Source: an uncultured bacterium | GTDB taxonomy: Bacteria > Patescibacteriota > Microgenomatia > UBA1400 > PJMF01 | Reading direction: 5' to 3' | Length of the DNA stretch: 52,179 nt | Assembly (NCBI GenBank): GCA_903842795.1 | Contig: CAIMNJ010000015.1 | Coordinates: forward strand, 1-52,179 | Part shown: one piece after another, positions 29,218 through 37,313 of the stretch | How the letters are laid out: every line of letters begins with the position of its first letter | Numbering within the stretch: position 1 is the stretch's first letter | The notes under the pieces: generated by a model | What the model was told of the DNA's origin: nothing | The model's input: only the letters and a program-made list of their open reading frames with translations | Databases searched by the model: none | Program-made: the position numbers and the translations under genes

Positions 29218-30372
29218 ATGATGCCAAAAAGATTTTTTATTCAAACCTATGGCTGCCAAGCCAACAAAAGCGATGCTGAGCGCCTAACTGCAATGTATTT
29301 GGACAATGGTTATGTCCCAGCAGAAAGCTGGCAAGAGTGTGAAGAACTCATCCTCATCACTTGCAGTGTTCGTAAACGCGCTGAAGATCGTGTTCGTGCT
29401 TTCTTGCATAAAATTCAAAGCTATTTTCAAGAAGAGGAATGCATTGCGCCAAAAGTGGTTTTTTCTGGCTGCATGTTGCATCACGGGGTAGAGCGTTTAC
29501 ATAAAATGTTACCGATGGTGGATGAATTTATGCCCACCAACAAAATGGCTTTTGCCAAAAGAGCAGTGCGCAAAGATAAGAATCATGCTTTTGTGCCAAT
29601 TAGTACTGGCTGCAACTCTTTCTGTACTTTTTGTATTGTGCCTTATGCCCGTGGTCGCGAGGCTTCACGTAGTTTTGAAGACATTATTGAAGAAGTTAGT
29701 GGGCTCGCCAAAGAGGGTTATACTGAAATCACTCTCATTGGCCAGAACGTGAATTCTTGGGGCTTAGAAAGAGTGGGCATTAGTGCTCGCAAAATGATGC
29801 TTGCTGGTTCGCTTAAACGCGAAGATTTACCCACCAATCAATCTCAGTATCTTAATGTCAAAGGCACACCACCTTTCGTCAAATTGCTGCAAGCCATTAG
29901 CAAATTTGAACCCATCAAAATTATTCGCTTTATCAGTAGCAACCCGTGGGACTTTCATGATGAATTAATTGAGGAGATTGCTCGCAATCCCAAAATTGAT
30001 CATTTTATTCATTTGCCAGTGCAATCGGGCAGCAACAGTGTTTTGCACCGTATGAACCGTGGCTACACCCGCGAAGATTATTTGCTCGTGGTCAAAAAAT
30101 TGCGTGAGAAAATTCCTGACTTAGTTCTTGGCACTGATTTAATTGTCGGTTTTCCTGGTGAGACTGATGAAGAATTTGCTGACACCGTGGCCCTTGCTAA
30201 AGAGGTCGGTTGGCATGTGGGGTTTGTAAATATTTATTCACCTCGTCCTGGCACCATGTCGGAGAAAATTTATCAGGATGATGTGCCCTATGTGACCAAG
30301 AAGGCTCGCTGGGATGAACTAGATCAAATTATTAACAAAGATCATTTGCAAGAGAGGCCTAAGGTCGTCTAG
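29218..30372 (+). CDS. miaB: tRNA methylthiotransferase MiaB-like (radical SAM), apparently without C-terminal TRAM domain
   Basis: FFIQTYGCQANKSDAERL, STGCNSFCTFCIVPYARGREASR, LIGQNVNSWG; ends soon after the radical-SAM domain. Confidence 0.88.
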   Translation: MMPKRFFIQTYGCQANKSDAERLTAMYLDNGYVPAESWQECEELILITCSVRKRAEDRVRAFLHKIQSYFQEEECIAPKVVFSGCMLHHGVERLHKMLPMVDEFMPTNKMAFAKRAVRKDKNHAFVPISTGCNSFCTFCIVPYARGREASRSFEDIIEEVSGLAKEGYTEITLIGQNVNSWGLERVGISARKMMLAGSLKREDLPTNQSQYLNVKGTPPFVKLLQAISKFEPIKIIRFISSNPWDFHDELIEEIARNPKIDHFIHLPVQSGSNSVLHRMNRGYTREDYLLVVKKLREKIPDLVLGTDLIVGFPGETDEEFADTVALAKEVGWHVGFVNIYSPRPGTMSEKIYQDDVPYVTKKARWDELDQIINKDHLQERPKVV

Positions 30373-30469
30373 TATAAGGCTACACTTAGCAGACGAGGCA
30401 AGACTCTGCTAATTTGGACTCAAGAAAATTTTTGTTGATACATCAAGCCTAATTTTGACAAAAATAAAT

Positions 30470-31456
30470 ATGTCAAACAATATCAAACAAAATCAAATAG
30501 CCTCAATAGTGGGGGCAACTGCTACCGGCAAGACTGCTTTTGCATTGCAATTAGCCAAGCTTTTACTGTCTGACAAGCATTACCAAAAAATTCATTTATT
30601 ATCTGCTGATTCACGTCAGGTTTATTGTGATTTGGAAAACCTAACTGGAGCTGATGTACCTAGTGATTTTACAAAGCACAAAACAGAGCAATTCGATTAT
30701 CCTTTTTTTCAGAATGAGGACAAAAATATTTTCTTACATGGTGTTTCCATAATTGAACCAACAGAAGAATGGTCAGTAGCACATTTTCAACAATTGTTTA
30801 TAAATATTAAAAATAATTTAGGTGAAAATGACTTTTTGTTGGTGGTGGGCGGCACCGGCTTCTATCAACAACAAGTTCTGGAAACAGCGGAAAATATTTA
30901 TATCCCTCAAAATCATAGTTTGCGTGAAAACTTAGAAAAATTAAGCGTAACAGAATTACAAAATGAGCTTAGTGAACTAGATAAAATCAAATTGCAAAGC
31001 ATGAATAACTCTGATCTTAATAATCCACGTCGCTTAATACGTGCAATTGAGATTATTCATTTCACCACCAAACATCCTAATTTTCTTACCAAACAAAGTG
31101 CCAATATTTTGCCAATTTTTTATTTGCAAATTAATAAAGAGACGAGAGAACAAAAAATTAGACAAAGAGTAACTGAAAGATTTGAGCTGGCAAAAGTAGA
31201 GGTAGATAAACAATTAAAACTTGGGCAAAGCAATACTCTAGCTGCTTCTAGCACTGGTTTTGCAGAGCTAAGTAAATTTATCCAAGGAGAAATTGATCAA
31301 ATTACTTGCCTTGAACTATGGCAAACAGCTGAAATTCAATATGCCAAAAGACAAGATACTTGGTGGAAAAAACGCCCAAATCTAATTTTGATCGATCCAA
31401 ATGATATTAATATAAAAATTAATCAGGCAAAAATTCTTCAAGCCTGCTATATTTAA
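30470..31456 (+). CDS. miaA: tRNA dimethylallyltransferase
   Basis: ASIVGATATGKTAFALQLAKL, LLSADSRQVYCDL, LVVGGTGFYQQ, NPRRLIRAIEI. Confidence 0.92.
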   Translation: MSNNIKQNQIASIVGATATGKTAFALQLAKLLLSDKHYQKIHLLSADSRQVYCDLENLTGADVPSDFTKHKTEQFDYPFFQNEDKNIFLHGVSIIEPTEEWSVAHFQQLFINIKNNLGENDFLLVVGGTGFYQQQVLETAENIYIPQNHSLRENLEKLSVTELQNELSELDKIKLQSMNNSDLNNPRRLIRAIEIIHFTTKHPNFLTKQSANILPIFYLQINKETREQKIRQRVTERFELAKVEVDKQLKLGQSNTLAASSTGFAELSKFIQGEIDQITCLELWQTAEIQYAKRQDTWWKKRPNLILIDPNDINIKINQAKILQACYI

Positions 31457-31459
31457 ACT

Positions 31460-32473
31460 ATGTCAGATACATCTTCCAAAAACGAACTAACCATTAAAAT
31501 ATCTCCTTCTATTGTCATTTTCACCGCTTTGTTTGTAGCTGGTGTTTGGTTGGCCATGCAAATTAAGGCCATTATCTTCATGACCTTTATTGCCTACATA
31601 ATTAGTGTAGGGCTCAATAAAGGTATTGATAAATTAGAAAACAAACTCAAATTACATAGAATTTTTGGAGTATTGATTGTTTATTCTTTATTTATTTCTA
31701 CAATTTCTTTGTTCTTGGCTTTCATCTTTCCACCACTAATCAAAGAAGTATCAAATCTTTTTTACAACATTCAATTGCCAAGCATGTTTCAAGGACAACT
31801 CAAAAACTTTGAGGTTAATTTTAATAGTATTAAGAGCCTACTAGATGCGCTTGGCACTTCTGTTAGCACCGCCTTCACCATCTTGAGCAACACTTTTTCC
31901 GGAGCCTTTGTGGCCATCACTACTATTGTCGTTTCCATTTATTTTTCTTTAGAAAAACCTAAATTGATTAAAGATATTGCTGGCCTAATCAACAAAAATA
32001 GAGTTGATGAAGTTAAGACTTTCTTTCATGAAGTTGACAATCAACTTGGCAATTGGATTAGAGGTGAAATTATTTTAATGACCATTATTGGTCTAATGAC
32101 TTTTATCGGACTTTTGATTCTCAAGGTTCCTTATGCTTTGCCTTTGGCAATTATTGCTGGCACCCTAGAAGTAGTTCCCAATATTGGCCCATTGTTTTCT
32201 GCTGTACCAGCAGTTTTAGTGGCTTTTCTTACTCTTGGTTGGCCAAGTGCCTTGTTGGTAACTGCACTCTACATCATAGTCCAGCAACTAGAGAACAATC
32301 TTATCGTACCAAAAGTTATGAAAACCAATGTCGACATTAATCCTTTGGTTTCTATCCTTGGCATTTTGATTGGTGCCAAAATTTTTGGAGTAGTAGGCGC
32401 TCTCTTGGCAGTACCAATTTTTATCGTTTCTCGTACAGTTTACACTACTTGGAAAAAGTATCTGCAAAAATAG
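31460..32473 (+). CDS. AI-2E family transporter/permease
   Basis: Multiple TM; GTLEVVPNIGPLFSAVPAVLVAFL, IIVQQLENNLIVPKVMKTNVDINPL. Confidence 0.92.
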   Translation: MSDTSSKNELTIKISPSIVIFTALFVAGVWLAMQIKAIIFMTFIAYIISVGLNKGIDKLENKLKLHRIFGVLIVYSLFISTISLFLAFIFPPLIKEVSNLFYNIQLPSMFQGQLKNFEVNFNSIKSLLDALGTSVSTAFTILSNTFSGAFVAITTIVVSIYFSLEKPKLIKDIAGLINKNRVDEVKTFFHEVDNQLGNWIRGEIILMTIIGLMTFIGLLILKVPYALPLAIIAGTLEVVPNIGPLFSAVPAVLVAFLTLGWPSALLVTALYIIVQQLENNLIVPKVMKTNVDINPLVSILGILIGAKIFGVVGALLAVPIFIVSRTVYTTWKKYLQK

Positions 32474-33224
32474 CAGACAAGATGTGATGATCTGAACGAT
32501 AAGTCTTCTTGTATTTTTTTCTGGCAGCAATTTTGAAACTTTTGGGAACTAAAATATGATCGAGCTGTAGATGCGGAAATGGAGCGATGGAAGTACGAAT
32601 TCGTTCGAAAATATTATTAAGATAATACTGGCTAAAAAGTGCCTCAGCTTTTTCCCGTTCTTTGGTCTTATAATCACGTAAAGTGTAAGCTCTGGACCAA
32701 CCAGTCAAAAAACGAAAAACCAAACCATCCACAATGTTAAAGTCTCCTGTAAAAATAGTCTGATTATCTGCCTGCTCTAATAAATTACCAAGCTGCATCA
32801 ATCTCGCCAAGCTCGGCACAGCACAAGAGAGACGAGCGTTAATGATTTTAAGTGGTTTATTTTTATCAGTGATAGTTACTTTCAAAGCCTTATGCTGTTC
32901 ATCAACCCTAGCTATCTTTTTATAAAATAGATTTAGTAATGAACTTGGACTTTGTTCAAAATAGCTAAAAACCTCAGTTTTCCTAGGCTTTTTCTTGGTC
33001 AAAGTAACAATGTAGCCATTTTGCTTTTTTTTGCGTTTTTTGTGATAACTAATAAAATCTTCAGTTAAACTAACGTAATATTCGGTACTCTCGATTAATT
33101 CTTGCAATTTGTTTTGAGGAAACTCTTGCAAGCAAATAACATCAGGCTTTAGTGAATAAATAAATTTAAGACCCTTAAAAATAGCCTTATTTTCAAATCG
33201 AACATTCCAAGTGAGTACTTGCAT
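32445..33224 (-). CDS. Endonuclease/exonuclease/phosphatase family protein
   Basis: VLTWNVRFENKAIF...DVICLQEFPQNK...IFTGDFNIVDG...LDHILVPKSF...SDHHILSAIF. Confidence 0.9.
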   Translation of the reverse strand: MQVLTWNVRFENKAIFKGLKFIYSLKPDVICLQEFPQNKLQELIESTEYYVSLTEDFISYHKKRKKKQNGYIVTLTKKKPRKTEVFSYFEQSPSSLLNLFYKKIARVDEQHKALKVTITDKNKPLKIINARLSCAVPSLARLMQLGNLLEQADNQTIFTGDFNIVDGLVFRFLTGWSRAYTLRDYKTKEREKAEALFSQYYLNNIFERIRTSIAPFPHLQLDHILVPKSFKIAARKKYKKTYRSDHHILSAIFADTFSK

Positions 33225-33239
33225 AAATTTTCAATAAAA

Positions 33240-34505
33240 TTATAAAGAAAATTCTTCAGTAAAAATTCTTTTTTTATTAACACCTAACTTCTTCAAGACT
33301 GTCATCATGCCACCCATAAAGCTTGGGCTACCGCAGATAAAAAAGTTAGCTTTGTTGATAAAATCTTCTGGCAAATTAGATAAAAGAACATCTTTTGTAA
33401 TTCTACCTGCAACTACAGGTTCATTTTCTACTTTTTCTTCTGAAATCACATCGATGTAGTTAGCGCCTAATTGAGCCTTGAATTGCTCGCGCAAAAGAAT
33501 ATCCTCTAAGCGACGATTTGAATAAAAAAGCTTAGTATTAACATCGCCAAAACGATTAATCAACTCCACAAAAGGAGTGATGCCAATACCACCAGCCAAA
33601 ATAACTTTTGGTTCATGGTTTTGACCTTCTTTGGTAAAAACACCATAAGGTCCATCTAGAAAAACAGTTTGTCCTACAGCAATGCTTTCTAATTTATTGG
33701 TAAAATTACCAATTGCCTTGATAGAGAAAGTTAAATCACCAGAATTCTCATCAAAACTCATTACTGTAAAAGGGTGACTGGCAGCAAAAATACTTGGCTT
33801 GATAAAGAAAAATTGTCCTACCTGAGTTTTTAGACTTGTCGCCAATGGGGAAAAAGTATAGCTGGTTACACCCGCAGCACTAATTTTCTTGGTAGATAAA
33901 ACATAAGGAAACTTACCCACATCAAACAATTGACTCAGGCGATACAAAACCAGAATGCCAAAAACACCCATCAAAATAAAGAAGTAAACTTTTAGCAAAA
34001 CAAAAGTATTTAGAAAGGTGCCAATCGAAGCTGCGTGCAAGAACGAAAAAAACAAAATTGGATAAGACAAATAATGTAACCAAAGCCACACTCGACGCGA
34101 AATTTTATTACGCACCAAAGCGCTAGTTACCCACAAAAGCAGATATAAATAAAAAGCCATGCGACCAAGAATTAAATGCTTACCAAATTCAGTAGCGAAA
34201 TTGGGAATAAAAAAGAAAGTAATTTTCTCTCCATAAGCCAACATTTCTAAAAAAGGGTGAGTCATCACGAAGAAGAAACCATAAACTCCCAAAAAAACAT
34301 GTAGCTTAAGTATAGCCAAGTAATCCCTGCTAATTCTCCTAGAAACAAAGCGATTTCCAAGAATCAACTGCCACAACATCAAAACCACACCAAGCAAACC
34401 GGCAATATTAGCAAAAGCTGCGCTAAATTCTCCCAATAACTTGAATTGTGTAAAAAGAAACAAGAAAGGTAGGGTAGAAAGAAAAACAGCAAAATATAAC
34501 ATCAT
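33240..34505 (-). CDS. Ferric reductase-like TM domain fused to FAD/NAD(P)-binding oxidoreductase
   Basis: TM bundle with conserved His; SHPFTVMSFDENSGDLTFSIKAIGNFTNKL, VFLDGPYGVFT, VILAGGIGITPFVELI, FFICGSPSFMGGM. Confidence 0.88.
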   Translation of the reverse strand: MMLYFAVFLSTLPFLFLFTQFKLLGEFSAAFANIAGLLGVVLMLWQLILGNRFVSRRISRDYLAILKLHVFLGVYGFFFVMTHPFLEMLAYGEKITFFFIPNFATEFGKHLILGRMAFYLYLLLWVTSALVRNKISRRVWLWLHYLSYPILFFSFLHAASIGTFLNTFVLLKVYFFILMGVFGILVLYRLSQLFDVGKFPYVLSTKKISAAGVTSYTFSPLATSLKTQVGQFFFIKPSIFAASHPFTVMSFDENSGDLTFSIKAIGNFTNKLESIAVGQTVFLDGPYGVFTKEGQNHEPKVILAGGIGITPFVELINRFGDVNTKLFYSNRRLEDILLREQFKAQLGANYIDVISEEKVENEPVVAGRITKDVLLSNLPEDFINKANFFICGSPSFMGGMMTVLKKLGVNKKRIFTEEFSL

Positions 34506-34520
34506 AACTAGATTATAAAC

Positions 34521-35006
34521 TTAAAGTTGACCAATTTTGTAATTCTTGAGTAAATCCCAAGCAGCATTAGAGTGGATATCAGCGAAAATACCAGTCACCT
34601 CCTGGCCACAATTACTAATAATTTTTCCTGGTCCACCTGGGTGTTCAGAAATAAATGAAGAAACACTGTAAACATTATTCTTAATCACTAAATAGCAGTC
34701 ATCCTTTGTATTGTGTTTGGCAACTTCCTCCATGGTAAAAACACCACTATTTGCATTATTGACAGCTTGAGTTGGAGTTGGCGTAGCGGTGGGAGCAGAA
34801 GTGACAGCGGTCTTGACTGTTTTGGCCGGTGAACTGGTGGCGGCAATAGTTGTTTTAGTTGGCTCTGTTTTACTAATTACAGTTGTTGGCGTAGCCTCAA
34901 CTTGAGGACTGTTGGCAGATTTTCCCTTTGGTTTATTCTGCCAAAAAAAGAAGCCTCCTAAAACTATAACTGTTATAAATATGACGACCAAAGCTGATTT
35001 TTTCAT
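34521..35006 (-). CDS. Membrane-anchored cytochrome b5-like heme-binding protein
   Basis: FTMEEVAKHNTKDDCYLVIKNNVYSVSSFISEHPGGPGKIISNCGQEVTGIFADIHS. Confidence 0.88.
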   Translation of the reverse strand: MKKSALVVIFITVIVLGGFFFWQNKPKGKSANSPQVEATPTTVISKTEPTKTTIAATSSPAKTVKTAVTSAPTATPTPTQAVNNANSGVFTMEEVAKHNTKDDCYLVIKNNVYSVSSFISEHPGGPGKIISNCGQEVTGIFADIHSNAAWDLLKNYKIGQL

Positions 35007-35078
35007 AATTGTTTCATTCTACAATTTTTACTGAGAAAAAGCTTAGAAAAAATTAAGTTAATAGTATATAATATATAA

Positions 35079-35948
35079 ATGAACATCAAAGAGAGTCTAA
35101 AAAATTTTAATTTTCCCACCCCAACTCTAGCTGTGACCGATATTGGCGTCTTAGCTATTGCCCCTCAATTAATCAAGGAAGCACAAATGATTTTTGCTGG
35201 CGTTGAGCTTGGCATGAATTTGGACGATTTCTGGGATTTTGGCGTAGATCCAAGACCAATCCATAAAACTGATAAAAAAGAAAACCATCAACCAGAGGAT
35301 TATTATAATAAATATTTCGAAAGTTTGAAAAAAATTATTGAGCGTATTAACCAGATAAAAGATGAAAAAGAACAACAAAGACAAAAAAGCAACTTAAGCT
35401 GGTTTGTTGCTAGTATCAACCATCTGGAAGGGGAGACTATTTCTAAAGAAGAGAGTTACTGGAAACCAGAAACAGTTCAAAAATATCGTGAAGGCGTGGC
35501 TTTGGTATGGGCCATGTTTCTGGCAGCTATGACTCCAGGTAGCGATGTACTTTTACGAGAGATTGCCAATCAAAAAGAGCATCTTTCATTGGAAGATTGC
35601 TACAATTGGATGAATAACCAAGTAGAAGAACAGGCTCTTGAAAGAATCTACACTCGTCGTTTGCTATATGGCGCCTTAGTTTTTCAGGTTATTAGCGATC
35701 ACGGTAAAAGACATTTTGCCAAAGAACAATTTATTCCTAGTTTTGGTGGAGTTGGTTTCGAAAGCCACAACGACCAAGAGCTTGAAGAATATATCCAAAA
35801 AACTGCTCGTGAATACATGGATTTAGCCGTCAAAGCTGGAGTAGAACCAAATGTATTACAACTTTTTGCCACCATCTTTCCTAAAATTCAAAAATTCCTC
35901 AAAAATTGTAAGAAAACTAAAAAAGTTTGTGAATGGGCTTACTCTTAG
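35079..35948 (+). CDS. Hypothetical protein
   Basis: 289 aa ORF, TATAAT-ATATAA-ATG. Confidence 0.75.
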   Translation: MNIKESLKNFNFPTPTLAVTDIGVLAIAPQLIKEAQMIFAGVELGMNLDDFWDFGVDPRPIHKTDKKENHQPEDYYNKYFESLKKIIERINQIKDEKEQQRQKSNLSWFVASINHLEGETISKEESYWKPETVQKYREGVALVWAMFLAAMTPGSDVLLREIANQKEHLSLEDCYNWMNNQVEEQALERIYTRRLLYGALVFQVISDHGKRHFAKEQFIPSFGGVGFESHNDQELEEYIQKTAREYMDLAVKAGVEPNVLQLFATIFPKIQKFLKNCKKTKKVCEWAYS

Positions 35949-35958
35949 TCCTATAACA

Positions 35959-36177
35959 TTGACATTTTGGCCTTAATTTGCTACAATTGATCCTTCGTTA
36001 CATCTGGGAGACTAGGCTTTTGCGTCTGGCAATTCTATATGTAACGAGATCTTTAACAAGACGAGAAAGAAGTCAGTCCTGCTAAGGTGGGTGCTCCCGA
36101 AAGGGCACTCTCCATGAGCAGGATTGAAAACTGCTATGTCACTAATCTTTCGGAGAAAATGAAAAAGGGATACTACA
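35959..36177 (+). promoter_or_regulatory. Consensus promoter and long structured 5' leader
   Basis: TTGACA-17-TACAAT; helix TCGTTACAT/ATGTAACGA; hairpin CCTGCT...gtgctcccGAAAgggcac...AGCAGG; SD AAAAAGGGATACTACAATG. Confidence 0.6.
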
Positions 36178-37245
36178 ATGTTCCCCAAATTCAGTTTACG
36201 CTCCATCCTGACCGTGTTGTTTTTGCTCGCTTTGGTGGCCTGTGCCCCAAGCAATCCAGAGCAAACCAGCACACCAACTGCTCAAGCGACTCTCACCGAG
36301 ACGCCAACGCAGACACCGCTTCCTCAACCCACCAAACGCTTCACACTAACCCCAGATGTGACAGCAACGGTTGAGCCAACTCTGCCGCCCATGCCCAAGC
36401 GCTATGAATACGGTTATATCCACACGCCCTCGGCGCGCAACTATTACACCGTATTGATCGCTGGCTCTGACGCTGTCCTCGTGGCCCCAAACTACGAGAT
36501 CAAGGCGCCAGGCATCACCAAAGCCAACCCCCTCTACTTTTACGAGTTTAAGGGAGTGCGCGATGAAGCATTGGCCAAGCAGATGGCCATCAGTTACTTC
36601 GGCGCAGATTACAATCTGTACCTCAGTCGTTTGTCCACCCAGTGGATCGGCGACAATAACTTTGGACAGATGCTCCCAGAAGGTTGGGAGCTGATCTCTG
36701 CTCCCAGAGGTAACTGGTCAGACGCCATCATGTATAAATCCTGGTACAAACAGGAATGGTTCTCGGTCAAAGGAATGGTGGAAACTGCCGCCAAGGTAGG
36801 AGAAGTTTTACCACCTTTCACGACCAAGGCGAATCAAACCGCCTATATGTCCGTCACCTGTGAAAAGAGTGCGGACAAAAATGAACCAACTGTTCATCCC
36901 GGCATGATGGACAACGGTCGCGGCGTCATCCAGATCTTCATGGCCCCCAGCCAAGAAATTTATCTGGACCGGCTCTGCCCCAATGGCATCGTGACTGGTG
37001 AGGGACACCTCTACACCAGCACCAAGGGCACAACCTGGGCTGAGAAAACAGCTCACGCAACGGTAATGGCTGATGCCCTAATGGAGCGCTTGTTTAGCAA
37101 GCAAACTCCTGAAGGCGAAATTGCCAACCAATGTATGTGGGACATCGCCCTGGGTGGAACCGAGAACTACGTACGGATCTACCTTGGGAAATACAATGTT
37201 CCCACTGGCTTTGAGCCACCAATGTCCAATTGGATCAATAAGTAA
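36178..37245 (+). CDS. Putative lipoprotein with Thr/Pro-rich linker
   Basis: FPKFSLRSILTVLFLLALVACAPSNPEQTSTPTAQATLTETPTQTPLPQP: lipobox LVAC. Confidence 0.82.
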   Translation: MFPKFSLRSILTVLFLLALVACAPSNPEQTSTPTAQATLTETPTQTPLPQPTKRFTLTPDVTATVEPTLPPMPKRYEYGYIHTPSARNYYTVLIAGSDAVLVAPNYEIKAPGITKANPLYFYEFKGVRDEALAKQMAISYFGADYNLYLSRLSTQWIGDNNFGQMLPEGWELISAPRGNWSDAIMYKSWYKQEWFSVKGMVETAAKVGEVLPPFTTKANQTAYMSVTCEKSADKNEPTVHPGMMDNGRGVIQIFMAPSQEIYLDRLCPNGIVTGEGHLYTSTKGTTWAEKTAHATVMADALMERLFSKQTPEGEIANQCMWDIALGGTENYVRIYLGKYNVPTGFEPPMSNWINK

Positions 37246-37261
37246 CAGCACGGAACTGATT

Positions 37262-37285
37262 GGAGGGCGCGCTCGCGCGCCCTCC
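37262..37285. terminator. Perfect GC-rich hairpin after lipoprotein gene
   Basis: GGAGGGCGCGC-TC-GCGCGCCCTCC. Confidence 0.6.
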
Positions 37286-37313
37286 AAGACAGTAAAATCT
37301 TTCTCGTCTTTTT

